Origin: Methylotenera sp. L2L1 | GTDB taxonomy: Bacteria > Pseudomonadota > Gammaproteobacteria > Burkholderiales > Methylophilaceae | Assembly: GCF_000744605.1 (NCBI RefSeq) | Contig: NZ_JQMG01000001.1 | Location: forward strand, 1,860,001 to 1,924,000 | Direction: 5' to 3' | DNA length: 64,000 nucleotides | In this document: one piece after another, positions 48,717 through 58,600 of the stretch | Layout of the letters: each line of letters opens with the position of its first letter | Position numbering within the stretch: the first letter of the stretch is position 1 | The notes under the pieces: model-generated | Seen by the model: only the letters and a program-made list of their open reading frames with translations | Told to the model about the DNA's origin: nothing | The model's database searches: none | Position numbers and translations under genes: made by a program

Positions 48717-49349
48717 ATGGCATTAACACAAATGGCATTAGATTCATTAGATTTCGACGCAACAGTTGCATTAGCAACAACAGTTGCTCCACACGTGGAC
48801 ATCCTTGAAATCGGTACACCATGCATCAAGCACAACGGTATCAAATTGCTTGAAACATTACGTGCTAAATTCCCAAACAACAAAATCTTAGTTGACTTGA
48901 AAACAGCTGACGCTGGTTTCTACGAAGCTGAGCCATTCTACAAAGCTGGTGCTGATATCGTTACTGTATTAGGTATTTCTGATATGGGTACAATCAAAGG
49001 TGTAATTGATGCTGCTAACAAATACGGCAAAAAAGCACAAATCGACTTGATCAACGTTGCTGACAAAGCTGCTGTTACTAAAGCTGCTGCTGCTGCTGGC
49101 GCACACATCATTGGCGTGCACACTGGTCTAGACCAACAAGCTGCTGGTCAAACTCCATTTGCTGACTTAGCATTGGTTGCTGCTTTGAACCTAGGCGTTG
49201 AAATCTCAGTTGCTGGTGGCGTTAAAGCTGCTACAGCTAAACAAGTTAAAGACGCTGGCGCAACAATCATCGTTGCTGGTGCTGCAATCTACGGCGCTGC
49301 TGATCCTGCTGCTGCTGCTGCTGAAATCACAGCTATCGTTCACGCTTAA
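48717..49349 (+). CDS. hps: 3-Hexulose-6-phosphate synthase
   Basis: Key formaldehyde-fixing enzyme of the RuMP cycle: formaldehyde plus ribulose-5-phosphate to hexulose-6-phosphate. 210 residues, OMP-decarboxylase-type barrel. The catalytic metal motif DxKxxD is LVDLKTADAG near residue 59; VGVHTGLDQQ and VAGGVKAATAKQV are phosphate-binding segments. CGGAGAAA ribosome binding site. The gene is strongly codon-biased, with long GCT alanine runs near the 3' end, fitting very high expression. A 264-base gap upstream suggests its own promoter. Confidence 0.97.
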   Translation: MALTQMALDSLDFDATVALATTVAPHVDILEIGTPCIKHNGIKLLETLRAKFPNNKILVDLKTADAGFYEAEPFYKAGADIVTVLGISDMGTIKGVIDAANKYGKKAQIDLINVADKAAVTKAAAAAGAHIIGVHTGLDQQAAGQTPFADLALVAALNLGVEISVAGGVKAATAKQVKDAGATIIVAGAAIYGAADPAAAAAEITAIVHA

Positions 49350-49391
49350 TTTAAGCTCTTTTCAATAAGTTTTTTATTGAAATGAACGATT

Positions 49392-49430
49392 AAAAAATCC
49401 TGACTCAGTAATGGGTCGGGATTTTTTTTG
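49392..49430 (+). terminator. Terminator between hps and phi
   Basis: AATCCTGACTC pairs with GGGTCGGGATT (two G-U pairs) with an AGTAAT loop, followed by eight Ts. It lies inside the hps-phi gap, so it should reduce or stop readthrough into phi. Confidence 0.85.
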
Positions 49431-49476
49431 ATATTTTATGTGTTCACTAAAATCATTGATTCGATAAGGAAATATC

Positions 49477-50016
49477 ATGAGTAGTAGTCAAAAATTAATT
49501 TTAGACAAGTTAACCAGTATCTTGGCTGAAACAGACAATTCTAAATCAGCTGAGCTTTTAAAGTTTGTTGAAGGTGCTGGCCGTACATTTATCGGTGGTG
49601 CTGGCCGCTCTTTACTTGTATCACGTTTCTTTGCTATGCGCTTAGTGCACGCTGGTTACAATGTAAGCATGATCGGTGAAGTAGTAACACCAGCGATTAA
49701 AGCAGGTGATTTGCTGATCTTGGTTTCAGGTTCTGGTGGTACAGAAACTTTATTGCCATTTGTTAAAAAAGCAAAATCAGTAGGCGCTAAATTAGTGGTG
49801 ATTTCTATGAAGAAAGCTTCACCAATGGCTGATGCAGCTGATTTAACAATTCAAATCGGTAATGACAGCAGCTTCCCATTAACGAATGGTATGCCAATGG
49901 GCTCACAATTCGAACTTTCAACGCTTATTTTCTTAGAAGCAGCGATTGCTGATTTGATTTTTGCAAAAGGTTTGACTGAAGAGGGTATGCGCGCTATCCA
50001 TGCTAACTTGGAATAG
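49477..50016 (+). CDS. hxlB: 6-Phospho-3-hexuloisomerase
   Basis: Isomerises the Hps product to fructose-6-phosphate; also called phi. 179 residues, one SIS domain with the sugar-phosphate loop VSGSGGTETLLPF near residue 87 and FIGGAGRSLLVSRFFAMRL near residue 39. AAGGAAAT ribosome binding site. Separated from hps by an intrinsic terminator, so its expression may be tuned apart from hps. Confidence 0.96.
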   Translation: MSSSQKLILDKLTSILAETDNSKSAELLKFVEGAGRTFIGGAGRSLLVSRFFAMRLVHAGYNVSMIGEVVTPAIKAGDLLILVSGSGGTETLLPFVKKAKSVGAKLVVISMKKASPMADAADLTIQIGNDSSFPLTNGMPMGSQFELSTLIFLEAAIADLIFAKGLTEEGMRAIHANLE

Positions 50017-50059
50017 TCGCAAGCTGTACTTTGTTTAGCTGTTAAAAAGTTTAGTTGTT

Positions 50060-50086
50060 AAAAAGCCCGACTAGTCGGGCTTTTTT
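50060..50086. terminator. Bidirectional terminator after phi
   Basis: AAAAAGCCCGACT / AGTCGGGCTTTTT is a perfect palindrome with A- and T-runs on both sides, shared by phi and the converging HisA-like gene, whose stop it touches. Confidence 0.9.
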
Positions 50087-50813
50087 ATTGTTGAAGTGAT
50101 GATAATTGTTCGTGTGATAACTGCTTATCGTGTAAGGCAGTGGCAATCAGTGCACCATGAATACCTATAGATTTTAGCGTATGTAAATCTTCTACTCCAC
50201 GCACTCCGCCAGCTGCATATACGTTGAAAGCACCGGCTTTCTGTTTTATTTCGGTCAGTAACTGTACATTTGTACCTTGATTTGCACCTACATGCGCTAG
50301 TGACATGATAATCACGTCCTGTGGCCAGTATGTCGTGTCATTCAACAGCGTTAATGGTCCTTGGTAGCCATGCGGCATAAAATCAAGCGATAGAATGTGT
50401 TGGGTATTGCTTGCAGGATATGAAGTTATATATTGATTAATACTTGAAAAATTTTCGCTACCTAGTATGAGCTTTATATTCAGTGTTGACCATAATGTAA
50501 ACTCAGTCATGTTGCTGATACCAGCATCCAGCCAAATGGTTAGGTTGGGGAAGTGACTAGCAATTGATTCAATGACGTTAAAATTGTTAGTTTGCGCGGC
50601 TGCATTAGGGTTGCTTAGTTTTTGTATCGCATTCAAATCTGCGATATATAGTTGCTCGAAAGGGTGGAGTATCAGTAGCGCACTGATAATATCCAAAGGC
50701 TTGCTCGATGACGTCAGTTGCGAGGCAATTGCTTGGTAGTGTTGACGATCACCTTTCTTTGCGTGAACCACTATGCCGTTCAATAAATCAATTACTGGAA
50801 TTATCTGCATCAA
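50085..50813 (-). CDS. HisA/HisF-like barrel protein of the C1-cofactor cluster
   Basis: 242 residues. The N-terminus PVIDLLNGIVVHAKKGDRQHY matches the HisA phosphoribosyl-isomerase fold with the first catalytic Asp; GGVRGVEDLH and GALIATALHD are the C-terminal phosphate sites. The second catalytic Asp region (LSLDFMPHG) differs from true HisA, and the gene lies with methanofuran/H4MPT genes, not with his genes. HisA/F-related proteins occur with these cofactors in methanogens and methylotrophs; the reaction is not known to me. Divergent from the MfnD-like gene. Confidence 0.8.
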   Translation of the reverse strand: MMQIIPVIDLLNGIVVHAKKGDRQHYQAIASQLTSSSKPLDIISALLILHPFEQLYIADLNAIQKLSNPNAAAQTNNFNVIESIASHFPNLTIWLDAGISNMTEFTLWSTLNIKLILGSENFSSINQYITSYPASNTQHILSLDFMPHGYQGPLTLLNDTTYWPQDVIIMSLAHVGANQGTNVQLLTEIKQKAGAFNVYAAGGVRGVEDLHTLKSIGIHGALIATALHDKQLSHEQLSSLQQ

Positions 50814-51041
50814 TTTCTCAAGAAAAGTAATGGTTAGTATGTTTTTTCAGCATTTTTATCACTAGTCACTTTGTTTAACTTGAATGTTAGCCTACACTTT
50901 CAATGGCTCCAAGTGCGTGTGACTAGGCTATATTATCTCAGCTTCTGTGTGCCTTGGCTTGAGTCTAATGCGTAGCGTTGTTGCTGGACTATCGTCTGCT
51001 GACGCAGGAAGCTTGCCAAACTATGTAATTAAAAAGGAATT

Positions 51042-52082
51042 TTGATCATCGAGTCATTAAAAAAAATATTAGTCTGTGAGTTTATTACAGGCGGAGGTTT
51101 AAGTGCAGAAGTGCTGCCTGAGTCATTGGTGAATGAAGGCTCGCTCATGCGGGATGCTTTGTTGCACCATTTAGCTGACATGAGTCAATTTGAAATTGTG
51201 ACATTACATGATGCTAGGCTTACACCATCTCCATTAGCAAGTCACAGCGTTGAAGTAAGTGCTGGGCAATTTAATCATGTATTTACTGAAACACTGGGGA
51301 CAGTGGAGTTGGTGTGGCTAATTGCCCCAGAAACCAATGGCGTTTTGCTTGAGTTAAGTGAGTTGTGTTATGCGAGCCATGAAAAAGGTGCGCTGTTCTT
51401 GGGTTGCGGTTTTGATTCCACCTTAATTGGTACCAGTAAAACGTTGTGCTGCGAAGCATTACAACAAGCGAATATTCACACCTTGCCTGTGTATGCAGGT
51501 GAAGACCTCATGCAAGAGGAATATCAAGTCCTAGGCGCACAAGATATCAAGCAATGGGTCGCGAAGCCAGAAGATGGCGCTGGTTGTGAAGGGATTCGGT
51601 TATTTGATTCATTAGATGACTTAAAGGGTTGGATTGCGCAGGATGAGCGATACCTCTCCTATCTAGCTCAGCCATATCAAGCAGGAGTAACTGCTAGTTT
51701 CTCTATGTTGTGTCGCAATGGTAAGGCTTGGTTGCTCAGCTGTAATCAGCAACATATCGAGCATGATGGTAGCCATTTTAAATTAACAGGGATTACGATT
51801 AATGGCATGTCAGCCTACTGGCAGCGCTTCGAAACGATAGCGAGGAAAATTGCCAAGATGTTGCCAGATGCATTAGGTTATATTGGTGTGGATGTGATTG
51901 TGGACACAGAAAATGCCAATAAAATTTATGTAATCGAAATTAACCCACGCTTGACTACAAGCTATGTAGGGTTGGAGCAGGCCTTGGATTATAATCCTGC
52001 TAAGTTGATTTTGGATTGTGTGTTAAATGATAAGTTCTCTATGCCGAATTTAGCTAAAAAGCAGGTTGCAATTAAACTATGA
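51042..52082 (+). CDS. ATP-grasp ligase, tyramine-glutamate ligase (MfnD) like
   Basis: 346 residues. The N-terminus (VCEFITGGGLSAEVLPESL) and GCGFDSTLIGTSK match the MfnD/Orf17-type group; the metal site is VIEINPRLTTSYVGL. MfnD joins tyramine and glutamate in methanofuran synthesis, so a matching step in the methylotroph cofactor is likely. The start is unusual: AAGGAA lies only two or three bases before TTG (51042), and ATC codons follow at 51045 and 51048; TTG is my choice. It overlaps the next gene by four bases. Confidence 0.85.
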   Translation: MIIESLKKILVCEFITGGGLSAEVLPESLVNEGSLMRDALLHHLADMSQFEIVTLHDARLTPSPLASHSVEVSAGQFNHVFTETLGTVELVWLIAPETNGVLLELSELCYASHEKGALFLGCGFDSTLIGTSKTLCCEALQQANIHTLPVYAGEDLMQEEYQVLGAQDIKQWVAKPEDGAGCEGIRLFDSLDDLKGWIAQDERYLSYLAQPYQAGVTASFSMLCRNGKAWLLSCNQQHIEHDGSHFKLTGITINGMSAYWQRFETIARKIAKMLPDALGYIGVDVIVDTENANKIYVIEINPRLTTSYVGLEQALDYNPAKLILDCVLNDKFSMPNLAKKQVAIKL

Positions 52083-53131
52083 GTCAAAAACGTATGATGG
52101 GTTGGGATGTAGGTGGCGCGCATCTTAAAGCCGTGTTAATTAATGACCATGGGCACGTGTTGGATGCAAAGCAGGTCTATTGCCCATTGTGGAGAGGCAT
52201 CAATGAGCTGGAGTCTGCAATAGATAGTATTTTGGTAGAGATGCATGCTGAATCACACGCGGTGACGATGACCGGTGAGCTTGCTGATATATTCCCAGAC
52301 CGCCGCAATGGTGTGTTGGAAATTTCGCAGACAATGCAGCGTAAACTTAGTATGGGTAAACGTGATGTCGTCATTGAGTTCTTTGCTGGTGATAAAGGGT
52401 TTGTTGGCATAGATGCAGTAGAACAAGTGACGGGCGATATTGCCTCGATGAACTGGTTGGCGAGTGTCCATTTTTTAGCAAAAAAAGTACCGCAGGCGAT
52501 TTTTATCGATATTGGCAGTACGACGACCGATATCGCGTTAGTGTGTGATGGTAAGCCACAGGTGCAAGGTGTCACGGATGCGACACGCATGCAGTTTGAT
52601 GAGTTGGTTTATACTGGGGTAGTACGTACGCCTTTAATGGCTTTAGCCCAAAAAATTCCATTCTCTGGGCAATTGGTGAATATTGCCGCTGAACATTTTG
52701 CTACCACAGCAGATGTTTACACATTAACAGGCGATTTAACGCCAAGTGACAATATGGCAGATACCGCAGATGGTGCTGATAAGAATGTTGCATCCAGTGC
52801 ACGCCGCATAGCAAGAATGATAGGATGGGATGCACAAGAGGCACCCTTGAGCGCATGGGTGAAACTGGCTGATGCGTTTAAACATGCGCAGCTTAACCTT
52901 GTACGGCAGGCTGTGTTAACAAAACTGTCATCTGAACAAGAGAGTAACGCTGACCTGCAATTGATTGGTGCTGGTGCCGGTGAGTTTTTAACAGTGTCTC
53001 TTGCACAGCAATTAGGTATCCAATATCGCTCAGTGAGTGATTTTATTTCTGCAGAAAGTATATTGATTAAGAATATGGCAAAGGTTTGTTTCCCAGCATT
53101 TGCAGTCGCTTCGCTAGGGCTGTCTAAATGA
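52079..53131 (+). CDS. Hydantoinase/oxoprolinase-like H4MPT-linked C1 protein (MfnF-like)
   Basis: 350 residues, actin-like ATPase fold with GWDVGGAHLKAVL near residue 8 and IDIGSTTTDIAL near residue 143. This subfamily occurs only with H4MPT/methanofuran genes. Its archaeal relative MfnF condenses the furan part with glutamyl-tyramine, so I infer the same role. Overlaps both neighbours by four bases (ATGA junctions). Confidence 0.85.
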   Translation: MSQKRMMGWDVGGAHLKAVLINDHGHVLDAKQVYCPLWRGINELESAIDSILVEMHAESHAVTMTGELADIFPDRRNGVLEISQTMQRKLSMGKRDVVIEFFAGDKGFVGIDAVEQVTGDIASMNWLASVHFLAKKVPQAIFIDIGSTTTDIALVCDGKPQVQGVTDATRMQFDELVYTGVVRTPLMALAQKIPFSGQLVNIAAEHFATTADVYTLTGDLTPSDNMADTADGADKNVASSARRIARMIGWDAQEAPLSAWVKLADAFKHAQLNLVRQAVLTKLSSEQESNADLQLIGAGAGEFLTVSLAQQLGIQYRSVSDFISAESILIKNMAKVCFPAFAVASLGLSK

Positions 53132-54555
53132 GTTTTTTAGAGCATCAGTTGCAGTATCGAACGGATAGTGCGCAATATTTTGCACGCATCGCACATATGC
53201 CTTGGGCGATGTTCTTAGATAGTGGCCAGTTGCTAGACCCTTTGACGGGTAAGGCAGGTAGCCAATATGGGCATTATGATATTTTGGTTGCTAAACCATT
53301 CATGACATTCTCTACTCGTGCTGAGCATACTGAAGTGGTGAAGCATAATGAAAAGTACATATCAACGGAAGATCCATTCAAGTTAATCAACGAGGCTTTA
53401 ACACCGTTACGGGCAACTAAGTCAGCGTGGCCATTTACAGGCGGTGCGGTTGGCTATTTTGGGTATGACTTAGCTAGACGGTTAGAAAAATTGGAAAGTA
53501 TTGCCGCAAATGACGGTTTAGTCCCCGATATGCAGATTGGTATTTATGACTGGGCTATCGTAGTGGATCATCGCAATAAGTCCGCGCATTTGGTTTCAAA
53601 CGGTTTTGATAATAAAACGCATGAAGAGTGGGTGTCGTTGTGTGCCTTATTTGATAAGGTAGATGAAGTGGATGCTGTGCAACCAGCCCAATTTGAAGTG
53701 ACCTCTGCTGTTCATTCAAATATGGATAAAAGAGCCTACGCCACCGCTTTTAATGCAATCCAGACCTATATCCATGAGGGGGATTGTTATCAAGTGAATC
53801 TTGCACAGCGATTTTCAGCCTCTGCTCGTGGAGATGCATGGCGTTTTTATCAAAAGTTAAGAGAAGTAAGCCCTGCACCTTTCATGGCATATATGAATTT
53901 TGGCGATATGCAGGTGGTTTCTGGCTCTCCTGAGCGATTTTTACAAGTAGCAGATGGACATGTGGAGACACGACCTATTAAGGGCACTAGGCCGCGCGCA
54001 GAAGATGCTGAACAAGACGCACAATATGCAAAAGAGCTACAAGAGAGCATCAAAGATAGAGCTGAAAATCTCATGATTGTCGATTTGCTACGAAATGACA
54101 TTAGTAAAAATTGTGTCACCGGCTCGGTCAAGGCAAACAACCTTTTTCAGTTGCAGAGTTTTGCGAATGTGCATCATTTGGTGAGTATCGTCACGGGTGA
54201 GTTGCAGGTACATAAAACGGCAATCGATTTATTGCGAGGGTGTTTTCCTGGCGGATCGATCACTGGGGCACCAAAGTTGCGGTCCATGCAGATTATTGAG
54301 GAGCTGGAACCACATCGGCGTGGTGTATATTGCGGCGCGATTGGTTATATAGGTTTTGATGGCAATATGGATACTAATATTGCCATACGCACGGCGGTTT
54401 ATGTGGCAAACAAAGAGGGTGATGGTGAAATTAGTTTTTATGCTGGCGGCGGGATTGTTGCAGATTCAGATGTAGAGAGGGAATATGTGGAAACTTGGGA
54501 TAAAGCCTCCAGTATGTTGAAAGTGGTGGCGTGCTTTAGTCACAAGGCCGATTAA
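53128..54555 (+). CDS. pabB: Aminodeoxychorismate synthase component I
   Basis: Makes 4-amino-4-deoxychorismate, precursor of p-aminobenzoate, which MptG uses for H4MPT (and folate uses too). 475 residues. The chorismate-site PIKGTRPR has the Lys typical of PabB rather than the Ala of anthranilate synthase; ENLMIVDLLRND and GSITGAPKLRSM are conserved. No pabA or pabC is adjacent. Overlaps the MfnF-like gene by four bases. Confidence 0.93.
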   Translation: MSFLEHQLQYRTDSAQYFARIAHMPWAMFLDSGQLLDPLTGKAGSQYGHYDILVAKPFMTFSTRAEHTEVVKHNEKYISTEDPFKLINEALTPLRATKSAWPFTGGAVGYFGYDLARRLEKLESIAANDGLVPDMQIGIYDWAIVVDHRNKSAHLVSNGFDNKTHEEWVSLCALFDKVDEVDAVQPAQFEVTSAVHSNMDKRAYATAFNAIQTYIHEGDCYQVNLAQRFSASARGDAWRFYQKLREVSPAPFMAYMNFGDMQVVSGSPERFLQVADGHVETRPIKGTRPRAEDAEQDAQYAKELQESIKDRAENLMIVDLLRNDISKNCVTGSVKANNLFQLQSFANVHHLVSIVTGELQVHKTAIDLLRGCFPGGSITGAPKLRSMQIIEELEPHRRGVYCGAIGYIGFDGNMDTNIAIRTAVYVANKEGDGEISFYAGGGIVADSDVEREYVETWDKASSMLKVVACFSHKAD

Positions 54556-54589
54556 CAGTAAGCCCTCGCTTAAAATCAAGGGGTCGTAT

Positions 54590-55237
54590 ATGTGGGTGGT
54601 TAAATTAGGGGGTAGTTTGTTAGGCTCGCCTGAGCTACCGCGTTGGTTAGACATGCTGGTTAAAATCAGCGATGGTAAAGTGATTATTGTGCCTGGCGGT
54701 AGTGTGTTTGCTGATGCGGTGCGTGAAGCACAGCAACGTACGGGTGTTGACGATACCGTTGCACATCACCTAGCTTTGCTTGCCATGGATCAGTTTGGAT
54801 TACTGCTGACCGGAATCAATAGCCGATTAGTTACTGCTAGCAGCGAGTTAGAGCTTGCCGAACGCGGTTGGCAGCATAGGGCGATTGTATGGCTGCCGAG
54901 TAAAATGGTGCTAGCCGATGACGTCATTTCTAAAAACTGGCAAGTGACTTCTGATAGCTTAAGTGCATGGTTAGCAAAAAAAATTGGTGCAGAGCGCTTG
55001 TTGCTGGTGAAGTCTAAGCCGTTGAGTGCCTATGCAAATTCAACATCGGTATTATTACAAACCTTAGTAAATGATACTTTAGTGGATGAAGCATTTGGGG
55101 ATTATTGCCTAGCACAACACTTCCAGACTTATGTAGTGCATAAAGCAAATTATGATGCTGTTGAGCCAATCTTGAGCAAGCGTCGTATGGATGACCAGAG
55201 CGTTGCTACAGAAAATGTATTACTTATTCATCATTAA
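54590..55237 (+). CDS. Amino-acid-kinase family protein (MfnE-like)
   Basis: 215 residues. The kinase N-terminus is WVVKLGGSLLGSPELPRW, with PGGSVFADAVRE as the second glycine loop. In methanogens the related MfnE phosphorylates the aminomethylfuran phosphate to the diphosphate that MfnF uses, so this gene and the MfnF-like gene make a consistent pair. Lies 34 bases after pabB; next to a DCoH-like gene. Confidence 0.82.
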   Translation: MWVVKLGGSLLGSPELPRWLDMLVKISDGKVIIVPGGSVFADAVREAQQRTGVDDTVAHHLALLAMDQFGLLLTGINSRLVTASSELELAERGWQHRAIVWLPSKMVLADDVISKNWQVTSDSLSAWLAKKIGAERLLLVKSKPLSAYANSTSVLLQTLVNDTLVDEAFGDYCLAQHFQTYVVHKANYDAVEPILSKRRMDDQSVATENVLLIHH

Positions 55238-55261
55238 GTTAGTCAATTAAAAGAAAGATTC

Positions 55262-55642
55262 ATGATGTCTTCTCTCCCAGTATTTTCTGAACAAGAAATT
55301 GAGGCCAAGTTATCCGCAGAGCTACCACATTGGTACTTAGAAAATGGCTGGATACGGCGTAAATATAAAACCAGTGGCTGGAAGGCTACATTAATGGTTG
55401 TGAATACTGTTGGACATTTGGCAGAGGCTGCATGGCATCACCCAGATTTAACGGTTTCTTATGCGTTTGTGATTGTGAAGTTATGCACGCATGATGCGAA
55501 AGGTATTACCGAAAAAGACTTTGAGTTGGCTAAGAAAATTGAGGCTGTCATTGCGTGGCAACCAGCCAAAGAGGGCGGGGCTTTGACCGGTACACCAAAC
55601 GAGGATGCTAGGTTTAAATATATTAAATATGAAGATACGTAG
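55262..55642 (+). CDS. Pterin-4a-carbinolamine dehydratase-like protein (DCoH family)
   Basis: 126 residues, longer than the usual ~100-110. The active-site motif is WHHPDLTVSYAFV with THDAKGIT, matching the catalytic His set of DCoH. No phenylalanine hydroxylase is near, so the classic biopterin recycling role is not supported; its place after pabB and the MfnE-like gene suggests a part in H4MPT chemistry, unassigned. The C-terminal extension (GGALTGTPNEDARF to the end) is unusual. Starts at the first or second ATG. Confidence 0.85.
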   Translation: MMSSLPVFSEQEIEAKLSAELPHWYLENGWIRRKYKTSGWKATLMVVNTVGHLAEAAWHHPDLTVSYAFVIVKLCTHDAKGITEKDFELAKKIEAVIAWQPAKEGGALTGTPNEDARFKYIKYEDT

Positions 55643-55644
55643 TT

Positions 55645-58600
55645 TTAGACCTGCTTACTGCGTTCAAACTTTCCAAAATGCAGCATTATTGTTGGTAGTA
55701 TAAGTAAGTTGAGTATCGTGGATGTGACCAATCCACCGACAATAATGGTCGCCATTGGCCCTTCGATTTCTCGTCCTGGCTGGCCACTGCCAACGGCTAA
55801 TGGTAAAAGGCCAAGAGCGGTCACTAATGCGGTCATGAGAATAGAGGGTAAGCGTTCTGAAGCACCGCGGATGCAGGTTTCTAAGCCCCACACACAATTT
55901 TCTTTATCAACTAAATGCTGGAAGTGTGACACCATCATAATCGAGTTGCGTAAAGTAATGCCAAATAACGTAACAAAGCCGACCAGTGAACCCAGTGAGA
56001 TCCATCCGCCTGTGAACATGACAGCTAGCACACCGCCAATCAGTGCGAAAGGTAAATTGACAAAGGTGAGGAGTAAGTTTCGTAAGCGCCCAAACGCGAT
56101 ATACAGCATTAAAAATACACTAACCCCAGCTAATGCGGATTGTAAAATCAGTTTTTCTCTAGATTTTGAATTAGCTTCTGCCGCGCCAGTGAACTCTAAG
56201 TAAGTCCCCTGTGATAACGTTAGCTCTGAATTCAGCCGGGTTTTAAGTTCTTTGGTAAATGTGTCAATATCGCGTCCGACTACATTTGCAGTGACCGTTT
56301 GAATACGTTTAGCGCCAGCGTGAAGTATTTTTGAGCGGCCGTTTTCCTGCACAATATCTGCAACATCCCGTAATCTAAATAACTTCCCTTCGGCATTAAA
56401 TAGCGGGAGATTACCCGCTTCTTGCACGTCATCTCTTGCTTCTAAATCTAACACAACGCTAACACCAATCACCCGATTACCCTCATACACTTGTGTAATA
56501 GGTACACCTTCATAAGCTGCACGAATATTGTCTAAAACATCGGTAGGATATAAGCCAAGTTGTGCCATTTTTTCTGGGCGCAAGCGCACAACCAGCTGCG
56601 GCGTACCTGGCGGCGATTGCACTGCAACATCTTGGGCACCTTCAATATCATTTAGAATCTTTGCAATGTTGTTAGCATCGCTATCTAGTGTGTCCAGATT
56701 TTGTCCGTAAACATTCACCACTGTAGAGGCAGCATAGCCAGAAATTGTTTCCTCAATACGTTCGGTTAAAAAAGTATTAATGGCAAAATTGACACCGACA
56801 AATCCTGTTTCTGCAATACCATCTCCATCACGGTCGGCCTCTTCACCAGAAAGTTCCTCTCTAATTTCAGTCAGGATACGTCTCTGCTCCTGCCCTGAAA
56901 TAGCGCCAATTTCAATTTCAAATTCGCTATAGTGGGTGCCAAAAGTATCTGCACCATTCGGTGCGCGTCCCACCCATTGGGTCACTGACTTTACGCCATC
57001 AATCTTACGAATGATGGCAGATACTTTTTTACCGATACGCAATGACTCCTGTTCGGATGTACCAGGCACGGCGGTCATATGCATGATGTAATGCCCTTCA
57101 TGTAATGCGGGTATGAACTGACTCTTAAACAAGGGCAGGGTGCCTAGACCAATTGCGATTAAAACGAAGCTACTGACGATAATTACTTTGTAGTGCCTAT
57201 CAATTTTTACCAGTGCTTTTACATATACTTTCTTGATAGCATGAATCAACGGTGGATCTTTATCATCTAGCGTAGCACTACCTAGCATCATGTAACATAA
57301 AGCTGGCGTGAGTGTGAGGGCTACAAAAAGGGATGCCATGATTGCGGCAATGTAAGCCACGCCCAAAGGCGCGAACAGTTTTCCGGCTACTCCGCCTAAT
57401 GTGAGTAATGGTAAGAACACCAATGCCACAATGAACGTTGCATACACGACAGAGTTACGCACTTCCATTGATGCATTAAATACCACTTGATAGGTCGCTA
57501 AGGGTTGATCAAGTAGGCGATTTTCACGTAAGCGTCTAAAAATGTTTTCAGTGTCGATAATTGCGTCATCCACCACTTCACCAAGTGCAATGGCTAAGCC
57601 ACCCAAGACCATAATATTTAAACCGATATTAAAGTAGCTCATCACAACAATGGCGGTTAACAGCGACAATGGAATTGCTGTGGCTGAGATAAAAGCAGTG
57701 CGTACGTTAAATAAAAATAAAAAGAGTATGGTAATGACTAATACCGAGCCAATTAAAATATCAGTACGCACACCATCTACGGCCACTTCAATAAAGTTAG
57801 CCGGTCTGAACAAGCCGTTGTGTAGCGTGATTTGTTCCGCGATTAAATTAGGCTCGAGTTCCTTTAGCGCGCGTTCAATATCACGTGTAACACCGTGCGT
57901 ATTGGCGCCAAGTTGGCCTTGTACCGAGAGATATACACCAGTTTCTTCATTAATCGCTGCGGCGCTAATAGATGGTGCTGCACCATCAACAACTTTGCCA
58001 ATGTCGCCAAGCCTAATGGTTTGTCCATTTTTATGTAGCAACGTTACCAGTGCGAGTTTTTGAGGAGTCGTCGATTGCCCTTCAGTGTTGATGATAATAC
58101 GTTGGTTCTTATTTTCGATATAGCCACTGCCACGAACGCCAGTCGCTTTCCTGACAGCTTCTTCTACTTGCAATAATGAGATGCCGTAGCGAATCATTTT
58201 TTCTGGGTCAACCTGCACCTGTAGCTGCCTCACCTTGCCACCAAATACATTCACATCGGCTACGCCCGGAATTGCTAGTAAATGTGGCACAATTGTCCAA
58301 TCTACCATGGTGCGGACTTCAGTTAGGGTGCGGGTTTTTGATGTGAGGCCAAACCCAAGCACTGTACTGGCTGATGAGGTGAGCGGCGTGATGTTAGGCG
58401 TGATGCCTTGCGGTAGTTTATTGGTTAAGGTTGAAATACGCTCTGCAATCACTTGGCGATTACGGTAGATATCAGTTTCTTCATCAAAAATAATCGTTAC
58501 AATCGACAAGCCAGGGATGGACTGCGAGCGCATGCTCTCAATGCCAACAGTGCCAGCCACGCTGGTTTCAATCGGTTGCGTGACTAAATTCTCAACTAGC

